From PALSA-612 sp963711315 (GTDB lineage Bacteria > Actinomycetota > Thermoleophilia > Gaiellales > Gaiellaceae), in NCBI GenBank assembly GCA_963711315.1, contig CAVQDQ010000001.1, positions 248,001-312,000 on the forward strand: a DNA stretch of 64,000 bases, in the 5' to 3' direction. The position numbers were made by a program, and so were the translations under genes. Positions 41,933 through 51,414 of the stretch are shown here, one piece after another. Within the stretch, counting starts at the first letter, position 1. Each line of letters opens with the position of its first letter. The notes under the pieces are model-generated. The model saw only the letters and a program-made list of their open reading frames with translations, was not told the origin of the DNA and ran no database searches.

Positions 41933-43182
41933 GCCGTCACCTCCTTCGCGAACTGCCCTTCCTCCGTCGAGCCCTTCAGCGCCAGCGTCGAAGCCTGTCC
42001 GCCCGAGACCGCCTCCACGACGGCGTCGAAGTAGCCGGCGCCGACCTCGCGCTGGTGACGCGTGGCGGTGTAGCCGTGCTCCTCGAGCGCGAACTCGTGC
42101 TCCTGGAGCTTCACGTATGCGGCCATGCCGTCGACTGCGTAGCCGGAAGCGAGCTCGAACATTCCCGCGTTCAGCGAGTGGAAGCCGGCCAGCGTGACGA
42201 ACTGGTACTTGTAGCCCATTCCCGCCAGCTGCTCCTGGAACGAGGCAATGTCGGTCTCGTCCAGGTGGCGTCGCCAGTTGAACGACGGCGAGCAGTTGTA
42301 GGTGAGCCACTTGCCGGGGAAGCGCTCGTTGATCGCCTGCGCGAACTCGCGGGCCTCACCGAGGTCCGGTGTCGAAGTCTCGAACCACAGCATGTCGGCG
42401 TACGGAGCGTAGGCCAGTGACCTGGCGATGGCGGCGTCGAGCCCTTCCCGGATACGGAAGAAGCCCTCCGCCGTCCGCTCGCCGGTGACGAATGGGGCAT
42501 CGCCCTCGTCGACGTCGCTCGTCAGCAGTGACGCTGATAGCGAGTCGGTGCGGGCGACGAGCACGGTCGGTACGTCGAGCACGTCGGCCGCCAGCCGCGC
42601 CGCGACAAGCGTGCGAATGAACTGGCTCGTCGGCACGAGCACCTTGCCGCCGAGGTGGCCGCACTTCTTCTCCGAGGCCAGCTGGTCCTCGTAGTGGACT
42701 GCCGCGGCGCCGGACTCGATCATCGCCTTCATCAGCTCGAACGCGTTCAGCGGTCCGCCGAAGCCCGCCTCGGCGTCGGCGAGGATCGGCACCAGCCACC
42801 GGGTCGACGTGTCGCCCTCGGCCGTGTGGATCTCGTCGGCGCGCAGCAACGCGTTGTTGATGCGGCGGACGAGCGCCGGTGCGGAGTCGGCGGGGTAGAG
42901 GCTCTGGTCGGGGTAGACGTGTCCGGAGAGGTTGGCGTCGGCGGCTACCTGCCAGCCGGACACGTAGATCGACTGCAGGCCGGCTTTCACCATCTGCACG
43001 GCCTGGCCGCCCGAGAGGGCTCCGAGCGAGCGGACGAAGCCATCGCCGGCGAGCAGCTCCCTCAGGCGCTCCGCGCCGAGACGCGCGAGCGTGTGCTCGA
43101 CGTGGACCGTGCCGCGCAGGCGCTGCACGTCCTCCTTCGTGTACGGCCTCGTGACGCCGTTCACCCGACCGTTCATCTCCAT
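41929..43182 (-). CDS. aceA: Isocitrate lyase
   Basis: The product has 417 residues from ATG 43182, with AAAGGAGGACGGGC upstream. Active-site KKCGHLGGKVLVPTSQFIRT contains the catalytic Cys. Other conserved stretches are YVSGWQVAADANLSGHVYPD, DAEAGFGGPLNAFELMK, and YNCSPSFNW. It cleaves isocitrate to glyoxylate and succinate, allowing growth on acetate or fatty acids. It heads an operon aceA-orf78-gntR with three GGATCC boxes in the promoter region. Confidence 0.95.
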   Translation of the reverse strand: MEMNGRVNGVTRPYTKEDVQRLRGTVHVEHTLARLGAERLRELLAGDGFVRSLGALSGGQAVQMVKAGLQSIYVSGWQVAADANLSGHVYPDQSLYPADSAPALVRRINNALLRADEIHTAEGDTSTRWLVPILADAEAGFGGPLNAFELMKAMIESGAAAVHYEDQLASEKKCGHLGGKVLVPTSQFIRTLVAARLAADVLDVPTVLVARTDSLSASLLTSDVDEGDAPFVTGERTAEGFFRIREGLDAAIARSLAYAPYADMLWFETSTPDLGEAREFAQAINERFPGKWLTYNCSPSFNWRRHLDETDIASFQEQLAGMGYKYQFVTLAGFHSLNAGMFELASGYAVDGMAAYVKLQEHEFALEEHGYTATRHQREVGAGYFDAVVEAVSGGQASTLALKGSTEEGQFAKEVTA

Positions 43183-43218
43183 GCCCGTCCTCCTTTGGGG
43201 TCCCGTCTTTGCGATCTT

Positions 43219-43298
43219 GGATCCTATTTTGCCGGACTTACCCCGCTTTGTCGACCCCAAACGCTATTTCGGATCCAATCCGCATCTATTTCGGATCC
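43219..43298 (-). promoter_or_regulatory. Three GGATCC-centred boxes upstream of aceA (candidate GntR operators)
   Basis: GGATCC cores at 43219-43224, 43271-43276 and 43293-43298, read in the gene direction as AGGATCCAAG, TTGGATCCGAAATA and TTCGGATCCGAAATA. The outermost is a 12-bp palindrome, TTCGGATCCGAA. Spacings of 22 and 52 bp are close to whole helical turns. FCD-type GntR proteins bind short palindromes of this kind. Confidence 0.6.
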
Positions 43299-43324
43299 GA
43301 AGTACAGCAGACGCGCCGGACGGC

Positions 43325-45269
43325 TTATGCGTTTCGGTACTGAACTGCGGCGATCGGCACCGCCTCTGCGAAGCCCTTGAGCTCGGCCGTGCGTGGCTCC
43401 GAGAGCGCGTACGGGCTGTTTGCGCCCTCGAGGGTCTCGGTGGAGACGAGGATCTCGCCGGGCCCTGCGAGCGCGCCGATACGCGCCGCGACGTTGACGC
43501 CGCGGCCGGTGTAGTCGCTGCCGCGTTCGAGTGCCTCTCCGCTGTGGAGGCCGATCCGGACGCTGAAGACCTCGTCAGCAAGCGACTGCTGGATGCGCAC
43601 GGCGCTCTCGACAGCCGTTTCAGCGGTGTCGAATGCGGCGAAGAAGCCGTCGCCGGTGTGCTTGATCACCTCCCCGCTATGCGAGCGAATTGCTTCGCTC
43701 AGCAAGGCGTCGTGCCGGTCGAGGAGCTTCTTCCACTTCTCGGGCCCCAGCGCCTCCAGCAGCTTCGTGGAGTCGACGATGTCCGTGAAGACGAATGTCC
43801 TATGGGTAGCGGCCGTCTCCCCGAGCAGCTCCATCGTCCGCTGCGTGTCGAGCACGGCCCCGAGGCGCTCGAAGGTGGCCTTCGCCGCCTCGTACTCGGC
43901 GTACGCCCCCTTGCGGTCGCCCTTCATGTCGTAGGCCATGCCGAGCGCGAGGCGTGCCTCAGCCGCCTCGTAGGGAGCACCGACCCGGTTCCAGATTGCC
44001 AGCGCCGTTCGGGCTGCGGCCTCCGCGGCCGTCCAATTCTCCTCTGCGGCCGCGATGCGGGACAGGGCGAGCTGGAGCGCCCCATCGACCAACGGTGTCC
44101 GCTCGCCGCCCACGCGGAAGCGATCCGTGAGCTTCTCGAGCTCGGAGGCTGCGGCTCTCGCCGTCTCGATGTCGCCGACCGCGAGCGACACTTGCACCTG
44201 CGCGGGAAGGCGCCGTGCACGCGCCAGCGGGTCCTTGGCGTCGTCTCCGAGTGACCGGCCCAGCGCGGCCGCGGCCTCCGCTGCCTTGCCTTCGGCGAGC
44301 CGCAACAGCGCCTGCCCTGGCTGGGGCTCCCGCCCGAGCTCATGTGCCTTTCGGTACGCCTCCTCGGCTGCGTAGAAGTCGCCGCGCCGCCGCCCGATCT
44401 CGCCGATCTGGTAGTAGCCGGCAGCGGTCGTGAACGCGTTGTATGCCTCGAGGTCGGCGCACGCATCGACGGCCTCGCGCTCGGCCTCGTCCCACTGGCC
44501 GCCCAGCCAGAGGATCTCCGAGCGGTGCACACGACAGGCTCCGGGGAAGCCGCGCGTCTTCTCCACGTCGCACCAGCGGTTCGCCGCCTCTGTCCACTGA
44601 CGTGCACGGTCGAAGTCACCGACTCCCTGGGCGCCGGTGATCGTCATGCAGTAGACCATCGTCGCCGAGAAGGGATCGAGCTCTCCTGCCAACGCAGAGG
44701 TGGACGCCTCGTCGAGCAAGGCGAGGCCCCGGTCCAACTCCCCCTTGTACATGAGACTCCTGCCCTCGATGACGAGGGCCAGCGCCTGGAGATCGGCGTC
44801 GCCGAACCTTTTGCCGATGTCGAATGCGCTCTTGGCGTCGACTATCGCCTCGTCGAACTTCCCCATGATCTCCCCGGCCTCCGTGGCCCGCACCAGCGCC
44901 GCCCTTCCGTGCTCCAGGGACTCCGGCTCGTCCTCGAGGATCCGCTCGCCCTTCGCGAGCCAGCCACGCAAGAGCGGAAGATTCCCCTTGGGGAGGTAGT
45001 CGAGCGCGAGGCGAAGCGCGATGCCCGCCGCCCGAAGACGGTCGCCCTCGTCAAGGTAGGGCCTTGTACGCTCGTTCCCGGGCGGCGACTGCCTCGTTCT
45101 GTCGGCCGCTCCAGAACGCCGCCTCGGCGAGTCCTCGCAGGTCATCGGCAGCCAGCGCGCCGTCGGCGCTCGAAAGCAGCTGGTAGGCGTCTTCCCATGC
45201 GCGACGGCGGACCGCTTCGCGACCCGCTTCGATGGGATCGCCGACAGCACTCACCATCTGCCCGGCCAT
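43325..45269 (-). CDS. TPR protein with C-terminal class III adenylate/guanylate cyclase domain (frameshifted)
   Basis: The N-terminus starts at ATG 45269 or 45257 (MVSAVGDPIEAGREAVRRRA) and breaks frame near 45057 in a CCC run. The second frame carries many TPR-like helices (AEEAYRKAHELGREPQPGQA; YEAAEARLALGMAYDMKGDR). The cyclase domain is at the C-terminus: FVFTDIVDSTKLLEALG with the first metal Asp, HTGDGFFAAFD with the second, and GRGVNVAARIGALAGPGEIL. Joined length is about 647 residues. It would make cAMP or cGMP in response to protein-protein signals. Two cyclic-nucleotide-binding proteins are encoded in the window. It is divergent from valS. Confidence 0.88.
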
Positions 45270-45305
45270 TGTCGCAGAAGGCCCCCTCGTTACCATCGCT
45301 TCGGG

Positions 45306-47717
45306 ATGGAATCGCGGTACAGCCCCGAGGGCGTCGAAGAGCGCTGGCAGGCCACCTGGGAGGAGGAGGGCCTGTATGCAGCCGAGGCGGACGATCCGCG
45401 CCCGACGTTCGTCATCGCCTTTCCGCCGCCGAACGTCACGGGTGACCTGCACATGGGCCACGCGCTCCAGCTCGCGCTCGCCGACTCGATCGTTCGCTGG
45501 CGGCGGATGCAGGGCTTCAACTGCCTCTTCCAGCCCGGGTACGACCACGCCGGCATCGCGACGCAGAGCGTCGTGGAGAAGGAGCTGGAGAAGGAGGGGA
45601 AGAGTCGCCACAACCTCGGCCGCGAGGCGTTCGAGGCCAGGGTCTGGGAGTGGCTCCGGCTCTACGGGCGGACGATCATGACGCAGTACCGCCGCATGGG
45701 TGCGTCGATGGACTACCGGCGCGAGCGCTTCACGATGGACGACGACTACGTGCGGGCGGTGCTGAAGTTCTTCGTCCACCTCTGGCAGCGCGGCTGGCTC
45801 TACCGCGACTACCGGATCGTCAACTGGTGCCCCTTCCACCTGAGCGCGCTCTCGGACCTCGAGCTCGACCACGTGGAGGTGGACGACGAGCTCGTGTACG
45901 TTCGCTATCCGCTGGCGGACGGCTCCGGCCACGTCACGATCGCGACCGTGCGCCCGGCGACGATCCTCGCCGACGTCGCCGTCGCGGTGCATCCCGAGGA
46001 CGACCGTTACGCCGGTCTCGTCGGCAAGGAAGTGGTCGTCCCCTTCGTCGAGCGCCGCGTACCCGTCATCGCGGACGAGCGCGTCGAGCCCGAGTTCGGC
46101 ACCGGGGCGCTCAAGGTGACGCCGGGCCACGACCCGACGGACTTCGAGATCGGCCGTGCGCACGGCCTGCCCGAACCGATGGTGATCGGCCCCGGCGGGC
46201 TCATGAACGAGGAGGCAGGCGAGCTCGCCGGCGTTACGCAGGAGGAGGCGGGAGCGCGTGTGCTCGAGTGGTGCGAGGAGCGGGGCCTCGTCGAGCGCCG
46301 CGAGCCGTACCGGCACACGGTTGCCGTCTGTGAGCGGTGCGAGAGTCGCATCGAGCCGCTCATCTCTCTCCAGTGGTGGTGCCGCATGGACGAGCTCGGC
46401 GCACCGGCAATCGAGGCGTTGCAGACGCAACGCGTCCGCTACCACCCCGAGTCGCAGCACCGCTTCGCGATCGACTCGCTCGAGCACGCGCCCGACTGGA
46501 ACATCTCGCGACAGCTCTGGTGGGGACACCAGCTCCCGGTCTGGTACTGCCCCGACGGCCACGTCACGGTCGTCGAGTCGGAACCGGAGGCCTGCGCCGA
46601 GTGCGGCAAGACGGAGCTCGAGCGCGATCCCGACGTCCTCGACACGTGGTTCTCGTCCGCCCTCTGGCCGTTCGCCACGCTCGGCTGGCCAGACGACACT
46701 CCCGACTTGCAGCGCTTCTACCCCGGGGACCTAAACATTACCGCGCGCGAGATCATCCGCCTCTGGGAGAACCGCATGATCTTCTCCGGGCTCGAGCTCT
46801 GCGAACAGGTCCCGTTCTCCGACGTGATCATCCACTCGACGGTGCTCGCGCCGGACGGGCGGCGGATGTCGAAGTCGCTCGGCACCGGTCTCGACCCGCT
46901 CGACGTGATCGCCGAATACGGGGCGGACGCCACTCGCTACGGCCTGATGAAGATGTCGTCGCAGCAGGACACGCGTCTCTCGTACGCCGCCATGGACGAG
47001 GGACGCCGCCTCGCCAACAAGCTCTGGAACGTCTCGCGGCTCATCCTCTCCGCGACGGAGGGGGCGACTCCCGAGGTCCGGCCCCGCGACGTCGAGGAGC
47101 GCTGGATCCTCGCGCGGCTCGAGCGGGCACGCGCGCTGATCGAAGACGCGCTGCCGCGCTTCGCGTTCTCCGAGGTTGCCGACAGCCTCTACCACCTCAT
47201 CTTCGACGACTTCTGCGACTGGTACGCGGAGGCGATCAAGCCGCGGCTGTACGACGGCGATGTGGATGCCCGGGCGACGGCGCTCGCGGCGCTGGAGCGA
47301 CTGCTGCAGCTGCTCCATCCCGTCATGCCGCACGTGACGGAGGAGATCTGGACGCACCTGCCCGCGCGCGAGAGCCGGCTCATCGTGTCGCTCTGGCCGG
47401 ACAGCGACTCGCGCTTCGACGGGGACGCCGACGCGCTGGAGCGCGTGCAGTCGGCGGCGACCCGCTACCGGCGCAGTCAGGTCCGCATCGAACTCTCGGA
47501 GGACGAGGCGCGGGTGTTCGAGGCGGTCGTCAAGCCGGGCCAGGTGACGCAGGACGGCAACGTCGAGCGCGAGAAGGAGCGGCTGCAGAAGGAAATCGCC
47601 CGCGCGGAAGGCATGCTCGCGAACGAGCGCTTCGTCGCAAATGCTCCCAAGGACGTCGTCGCTGCCGAGCAGGCCAAGCTCGAGCGCTACCGGAGCGAGC
47701 TTGCAGACCTCGCCTAG
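45306..47717 (+). CDS. valS: Valine--tRNA ligase
   Basis: The product has 803 residues. The HIGH motif is PNVTGDLHMGHALQLALADS, and KMSKS is GRRMSKSLGTGLDPLDV. The editing region (ATVRPATILADVAVAVHPED) and a C-terminal coiled coil (REKERLQKEIARAEGMLANE) follow. It charges tRNA-Val. TACCAT (45291-45296) lies 9 nt before the ATG, so the mRNA is probably leaderless. No T-box leader is possible in the 36-bp gap to the divergent cyclase gene. Confidence 0.96.
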   Translation: MESRYSPEGVEERWQATWEEEGLYAAEADDPRPTFVIAFPPPNVTGDLHMGHALQLALADSIVRWRRMQGFNCLFQPGYDHAGIATQSVVEKELEKEGKSRHNLGREAFEARVWEWLRLYGRTIMTQYRRMGASMDYRRERFTMDDDYVRAVLKFFVHLWQRGWLYRDYRIVNWCPFHLSALSDLELDHVEVDDELVYVRYPLADGSGHVTIATVRPATILADVAVAVHPEDDRYAGLVGKEVVVPFVERRVPVIADERVEPEFGTGALKVTPGHDPTDFEIGRAHGLPEPMVIGPGGLMNEEAGELAGVTQEEAGARVLEWCEERGLVERREPYRHTVAVCERCESRIEPLISLQWWCRMDELGAPAIEALQTQRVRYHPESQHRFAIDSLEHAPDWNISRQLWWGHQLPVWYCPDGHVTVVESEPEACAECGKTELERDPDVLDTWFSSALWPFATLGWPDDTPDLQRFYPGDLNITAREIIRLWENRMIFSGLELCEQVPFSDVIIHSTVLAPDGRRMSKSLGTGLDPLDVIAEYGADATRYGLMKMSSQQDTRLSYAAMDEGRRLANKLWNVSRLILSATEGATPEVRPRDVEERWILARLERARALIEDALPRFAFSEVADSLYHLIFDDFCDWYAEAIKPRLYDGDVDARATALAALERLLQLLHPVMPHVTEEIWTHLPARESRLIVSLWPDSDSRFDGDADALERVQSAATRYRRSQVRIELSEDEARVFEAVVKPGQVTQDGNVEREKERLQKEIARAEGMLANERFVANAPKDVVAAEQAKLERYRSELADLA

Positions 47718-48433
47718 CCGACGCGCTCGACGAAGTCGAGCACGAGCTTGCGGACTGTGGGCAGGAAGACGAGATCGACTCCGTGCCACGACGTGGGCGC
47801 GATGTGGAGCTGCTTGTCTTTCGTCGCTGCCGCTCGGTAGAGGGTGCGCGTGGCCGCGGGGAAGTCGCCATCGTCGCGGCCGGCCACGAACAACGCCGGG
47901 CGCTTCAGCTTCTTCGCGGCCGCAAGCGCGTCCGCGCTGCCGAAGGCTGTAGGCGCCGACAGCTCGACGACGCCGCTAATTGCGGGGCGGATGACGGGAG
48001 CAGCGGCGACGACGCCGGTGCCGCCCATCGACGCGCCCGCGAGCACGATCTTCTTGGCGCCGCGTCGGCGCAGATCGGCGGCGGCTGCAATCACGTCCAG
48101 GTGCGGATTGGTGTTCGTGATGCCGGTGGACGCGCCGTAGCCGCGCATGTCGAAGACAAGCGCGCGGTAGCCTCGCTTGGCCAGCTCTCTGGCGAAGGGC
48201 AGCCACTGGCAGCGGTCACCTCCGACCTGGTGCGCGAAGACGACGCCGGTCCTGCCACGGCCGAGAACGTTGCCGGCCAGCCGCGCGCCGCCTGACGCGC
48301 GAAAGCGAACCGGCGTCGAATGGTCGGAGGCGCGAACGCACGCGGTACCCAGCGACGGCTGTCCGGAAGCACGAGTTGCGACGACTGCGAGGAGCAGGGC
48401 GAGGACGACGGACCCGCGAACCACGCGCATCAT
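47714..48433 (-). CDS. Secreted alpha/beta hydrolase
   Basis: The product has 239 residues with a signal peptide (MMRVVRGSVVLALLLAVVAT). The nucleophile elbow is VLAGASMGGTGVVAA (G-A-S-M-G), preceded by YRALVFDMRGYGAST. Asp in VAGRDDGDFPA and His in PTSWHGVDLVF complete the triad. The family resembles dienelactone hydrolases/esterases; the substrate is unknown. It starts 2 nt after the rsgA stop, so it is in one operon. Confidence 0.85.
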   Translation of the reverse strand: MMRVVRGSVVLALLLAVVATRASGQPSLGTACVRASDHSTPVRFRASGGARLAGNVLGRGRTGVVFAHQVGGDRCQWLPFARELAKRGYRALVFDMRGYGASTGITNTNPHLDVIAAAADLRRRGAKKIVLAGASMGGTGVVAAAPVIRPAISGVVELSAPTAFGSADALAAAKKLKRPALFVAGRDDGDFPAATRTLYRAAATKDKQLHIAPTSWHGVDLVFLPTVRKLVLDFVERVG

Positions 48434-48435
48434 TG

Positions 48436-49502
48436 TTACAGCCGCTTGCCGTGCTTTCGCTCCTGCCGCGTCTCCCTCGCGCGAGCCTTCCAGCGACGTT
48501 TGAGCTCTCGCCCGACGCGCTTGTTCGAACGCGCCTCGATCGCCCGCAGCTCCCGCTCGAGCTTGCGATAGCTCCGCATCCGCTCCCACGTGAGCTCTCC
48601 TGACGCCAAGGCCTCGCGCACGGCGCAGCCCGGCTCCGACTCGTGGCTGCAGTCGTTGAACTTGCACTGTGTGGCGAGCTCCGCGATGTCGGAGAAGGCG
48701 CTGTCCACGTCTCCCTCCCAGAGCTGGAGCTCGCGCAGCCCGGGCGTGTCGACGAGGATCGTGCCGTCGCGCAGCACAAGCAGCTGGCGATGTCGTGTCA
48801 TGTGCCGGCCTCGGCCGTCTCGCCGCAGCTCGCCCGTGCGCATCACCTCGCGTCCGGCGAGCTTGTTGACGAGCGTCGACTTGCCGACGCCCGACGACCC
48901 GAGGAGAGCCACGGTGCGGGCTGGCGCCAGATATGCCCGCACGCCGTCGAGTCCCTCGCCGGTGACGTTGCTCACCGCCAGCACGGGGACGCCGATAGCC
49001 ACAGCCTCGGCTTCTGCGATCTGCTCGTCGTCCTCGCAGATGTCGAGCTTCGTCAGCACGACGACGGGATCCGCCCCGGAGTCCCACGCCGTGACGAGAT
49101 AGCGCTCGAGCCGGCGCGGCGTTGAAGTCGCCGTCCAGCCCGGCCACCAGGAACACCGTGTCGACGTTCGCGACGAGGGTGTGCTCCTCGGCCTTGAGCC
49201 ACGGCGTCTTGCGAGAGATCTTCGTCCGCCGCGGCAGCACGGCTTCGATGGCGGCCTGGCCCCCCGGCGCATCGCAAACTGCGACCCAGTCGCCGACGGC
49301 AGGCATACCGCCGGTGATCTCGTGGTCGCGGAGCTTGCCGCGGGCGCTCGCGAGCCGGTCGTCGCGCTCGCCGCGGACGTAGTAGCCGCCGCGGTGCTCT
49401 GCGACGACGCGGGCGGGCTCGAAGCCCCGCTCGGCATAGATTGTCATCGCCGCGTCGAGCTCAGTCGGTCCAGCCGAGCGCGGCAAGGGTATTCGCGGTC
49501 AC
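48436..49502 (-). CDS. rsgA: Small-subunit biogenesis GTPase RsgA (two frameshifts)
   Basis: GTG 49502 follows AAGGAG and gives VTANTLAALGWTD. After a frame break near 49462 the next part is ELDAAMTIYAERGFEPARVV, then the OB-fold (MPAVGDWVAVCDAPGGQAAI). After a second break near 49115 come RYLVTAWDSGADPVVVLTKL, then GSSGVGKSTLVNKLAG (G1), DTPGLRELQLWE (G3) and the Zn site CKFNDCSHESEPGC. The circularly permuted G4-G1-G3 order is diagnostic of RsgA, which tests the maturing 30S subunit. The gene is normally present and intact, so the breaks are probably assembly indels. Confidence 0.9.
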
Positions 49503-49544
49503 GCGTGCTCCTTCGTGTCGTAGGTGGCCGCGGAACCCGATGAG

Positions 49545-49601
49545 CTAGCGGTCGAGCCCCGCGGTAGCGCGGGTGAAGGTGGTGAAGACCGGTTGTCTCA
49601 T
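49545..49601 (-). CDS. Possible leader peptide upstream of rsgA
   Basis: This 18-codon frame (MRQPVFTTFTRATAGLDR) has an unusually strong ribosome-binding site, AAGGAGGTG, 5-6 nt before its ATG at 49601. It ends 42 nt before the rsgA start. A hairpin CCCGCG/CGCGGG lies in its 3' half. It could be a regulatory leader peptide or a small protein. Too short to classify. Confidence 0.4.
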   Translation of the reverse strand: MRQPVFTTFTRATAGLDR

Positions 49602-49671
49602 TGCCCACCTCCTTCGCTCGACGACCCCAGAACGGTACGCGCGCGGGCAGCTGTCGTCAACATTCCCGGCG

Positions 49672-50713
49672 ATGGGCCCGCATACAGCCTGGATCGCGTC
49701 GCTCTCGCCGTGGCCGGCGGAGTTCGGCCTGGACCGCATGCACGCGCTGCTCGAGGCGCTCGGCCATCCCGAGCGCGCGTTTCCGTCCGTCCACGTCGTC
49801 GGCACGAATGGCAAGTCGACGGCGACGAGGACCATCGCCGCGCTGCTACGACGGGAGGGGCTGCGTGCCGGCGCCTACACGTCGCCGCACGTCTCTGGTT
49901 GGGGGGAGCGGCTCGACACCGACGCGGAGGGCTTCGAGCGCGCCGTCGGACGAATCCGGCCCGCGGCCGAGCGGCTGGGGGCGACGCAGTTCGAAGCGCT
50001 GACGGCTGCCGCGCTCGCCGAGTTCGCCGCACAGGGCGTCGACGTCGCCGCCGTCGAGGCCGGGCTCGGCGGCAGGCTGGACGCGACGAACGTCCTCGAA
50101 GCGCCCGTCGTCCACCTGACGAACGTCTCGCTCGAGCACACGGAGGTGCTCGGCGAGAATCGCGACGCGATTGCCCGGGAGAAGCTCGCCGTCGGCGCGT
50201 CGGGGTGCGATCGTCGTGCTCGGCGAGCCGGAGTGGGCGTACCTCCTGCCGGAGCAGGAGGTACGCGCGGGTGGAGCGCACGAGGCGGCGGAGGCATTCC
50301 TCGGCCGGCCGATCGAAGGCGACGCCGACGTCCAACTTCCCGGCCGGCTCGAGTGGCGCGCCGCGAACGAGTTGTGGGACGGCGCGCACACGGCGGAGGC
50401 CGTCGACTGGCTCTTCGAGCGCATTCCGAGGGGCGACTGGGTCGTCGTGGTGTCCCTGCTCGAAGACAAAGACACTGCCGCGATGCTCGAGCGACTCGCT
50501 CGCGTCGGCCAGACGATCGTCGCGACGCAGTCATCGAGCCCGCGAGCGCTCCCGGCGCACGACCTCGCCGACCGGGCGCGTCGATACGTTTCGCATGTCG
50601 TGGCTGTGGAGGAACCCGTGGCCGCAGTACGGCGGGCACACGAGCTTGGCCCGCGCGTGCTCGTGACCGGCTCGCTGTACCTCCTCGCCGACCTGCACGC
50701 GGCGGCGCGGTGA
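49672..50713 (+). CDS. folC: Folylpolyglutamate synthase/dihydrofolate synthase (frameshifted)
   Basis: The first frame starts at ATG 49672 (MGPHTAWIASLSPWPAEFGL) with the ATP loop VVGTNGKSTATRTIAALL, YTSPHVSGWGERL, and EAGLGGRLDATNVL. After a break near 50200 the second frame gives GAIVVLGEPEWAYLLPEQEV, LPGRLEWR, and LWDGAHTAEAVDWLFERIPR, ending at 50713. DGAH is the conserved Mur-ligase C-terminal motif. The joined length of about 347 is shorter than the usual 420. It adds glutamate to folates. The following small membrane gene overlaps its stop. Confidence 0.87.
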
Positions 50714-50877
50714 GCGTGTCGGTCCCTGGCCCGGCGCCACGTCGCGCACGCCCTCGGCGGCGTCCGCGGAGACGCTCCGGCGCTGCCGGCGCCATCCTCT
50801 TCGCGATCCTCGCCCTCGCCCTCTTTGTGGCCGTGGCGTTTGCGGCGGGGTTCCTGATGGGCAAACTGCTGATATGA
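50710..50877 (+). CDS. Small single-pass membrane protein
   Basis: The product has 55 residues from GTG 50710, which overlaps the folC stop. A very basic N-terminus (PRRARPRRRPRRRSG) precedes one membrane helix (AILFAILALALFVAVAFAAG). Its stop overlaps the next start (ATGA). The tight packing between folC and the Zn-ribbon gene makes it a likely real gene of unknown role. Confidence 0.55.
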   Translation: MSVSVPGPAPRRARPRRRPRRRSGAAGAILFAILALALFVAVAFAAGFLMGKLLI

Positions 50878-51404
50878 GCACGGCACTGCTCGCCGACTTC
50901 TTCGACTCCCAGGCGTGGCTCGTCACACGCAACCTCCTCTTCTTCTTCCTCGTCGTCTTCTGGCTCGCGGTCGGCTACTGGACGTACAAGGACGCGCGGC
51001 GCCGCATCCAGGATCGCTGGCTCGTCGCCATGGCGACGGTGCTGGGCCTCGTGCCGCCCTTTGTCGGCGCAGTGATCTACATGCTCTTCAGGCCACCCGA
51101 ATACCTGGAAGAGGTGCGGGAGCGGGAGCTGGAGATGAAGGCGCTCCAGTCGCTCCGCCCGTCGGAGGAACGTTGCCCTGTATGCCGCTCCGCGGTCGAG
51201 ACCGGCTACCTCGTCTGCCCCGTGTGCACGACGCGCCTGCGCGAATCGTGCTCGGGTTGCAAGGCACCGTTGGACCCGTTGTGGCAGGTCTGCCCGTTCT
51301 GCGAGACGCCTGTCTCGCGCCCACAGCCCGTGGAGCTCCCGGAGCCGAGTTCGGACGCCGCCGAGCGAGCCAAGGCGCGGCGGCAGCGTCGAGCAGCCGA
51401 GTAG
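50874..51404 (+). CDS. Membrane protein with double zinc ribbon
   Basis: The product has 176 residues. Two membrane helices (LLFFFLVVFWLAVGYWTY; LVAMATVLGLVPPFVGAVIY) flank a short basic loop (KDARRRIQDR). The cytoplasmic part has four CxxC knuckles: RCPVC, VCPVC, CSGC and VCPFC, forming two zinc ribbons. It is packed between folC and ndk. No known function; the ribbons suggest binding to a protein or nucleic acid partner. Confidence 0.75.
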   Translation: MSTALLADFFDSQAWLVTRNLLFFFLVVFWLAVGYWTYKDARRRIQDRWLVAMATVLGLVPPFVGAVIYMLFRPPEYLEEVRERELEMKALQSLRPSEERCPVCRSAVETGYLVCPVCTTRLRESCSGCKAPLDPLWQVCPFCETPVSRPQPVELPEPSSDAAERAKARRQRRAAE

Positions 51405-51414
51405 ATTTCCCCGC

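Noticed and set aside
45270..45305. T-box leader before valS
   Set aside because: The gap to the divergent cyclase gene is 36 bp and holds a -10-like box close to the start codon.
45051..46562. A 500-codon minus-strand frame opposite valS
   Set aside because: It is antisense to valS with low-complexity Val/Arg/Asp composition. Only its last part, from 45269, is real coding sequence and belongs to the TPR-cyclase.
49440..49502. A second selenocysteine candidate (TGA after LGWTD in rsgA)
   Set aside because: The sequence downstream resumes in a different frame (ELDAAM), so this is a frameshift, not a recoded stop, and no Cys is expected there.
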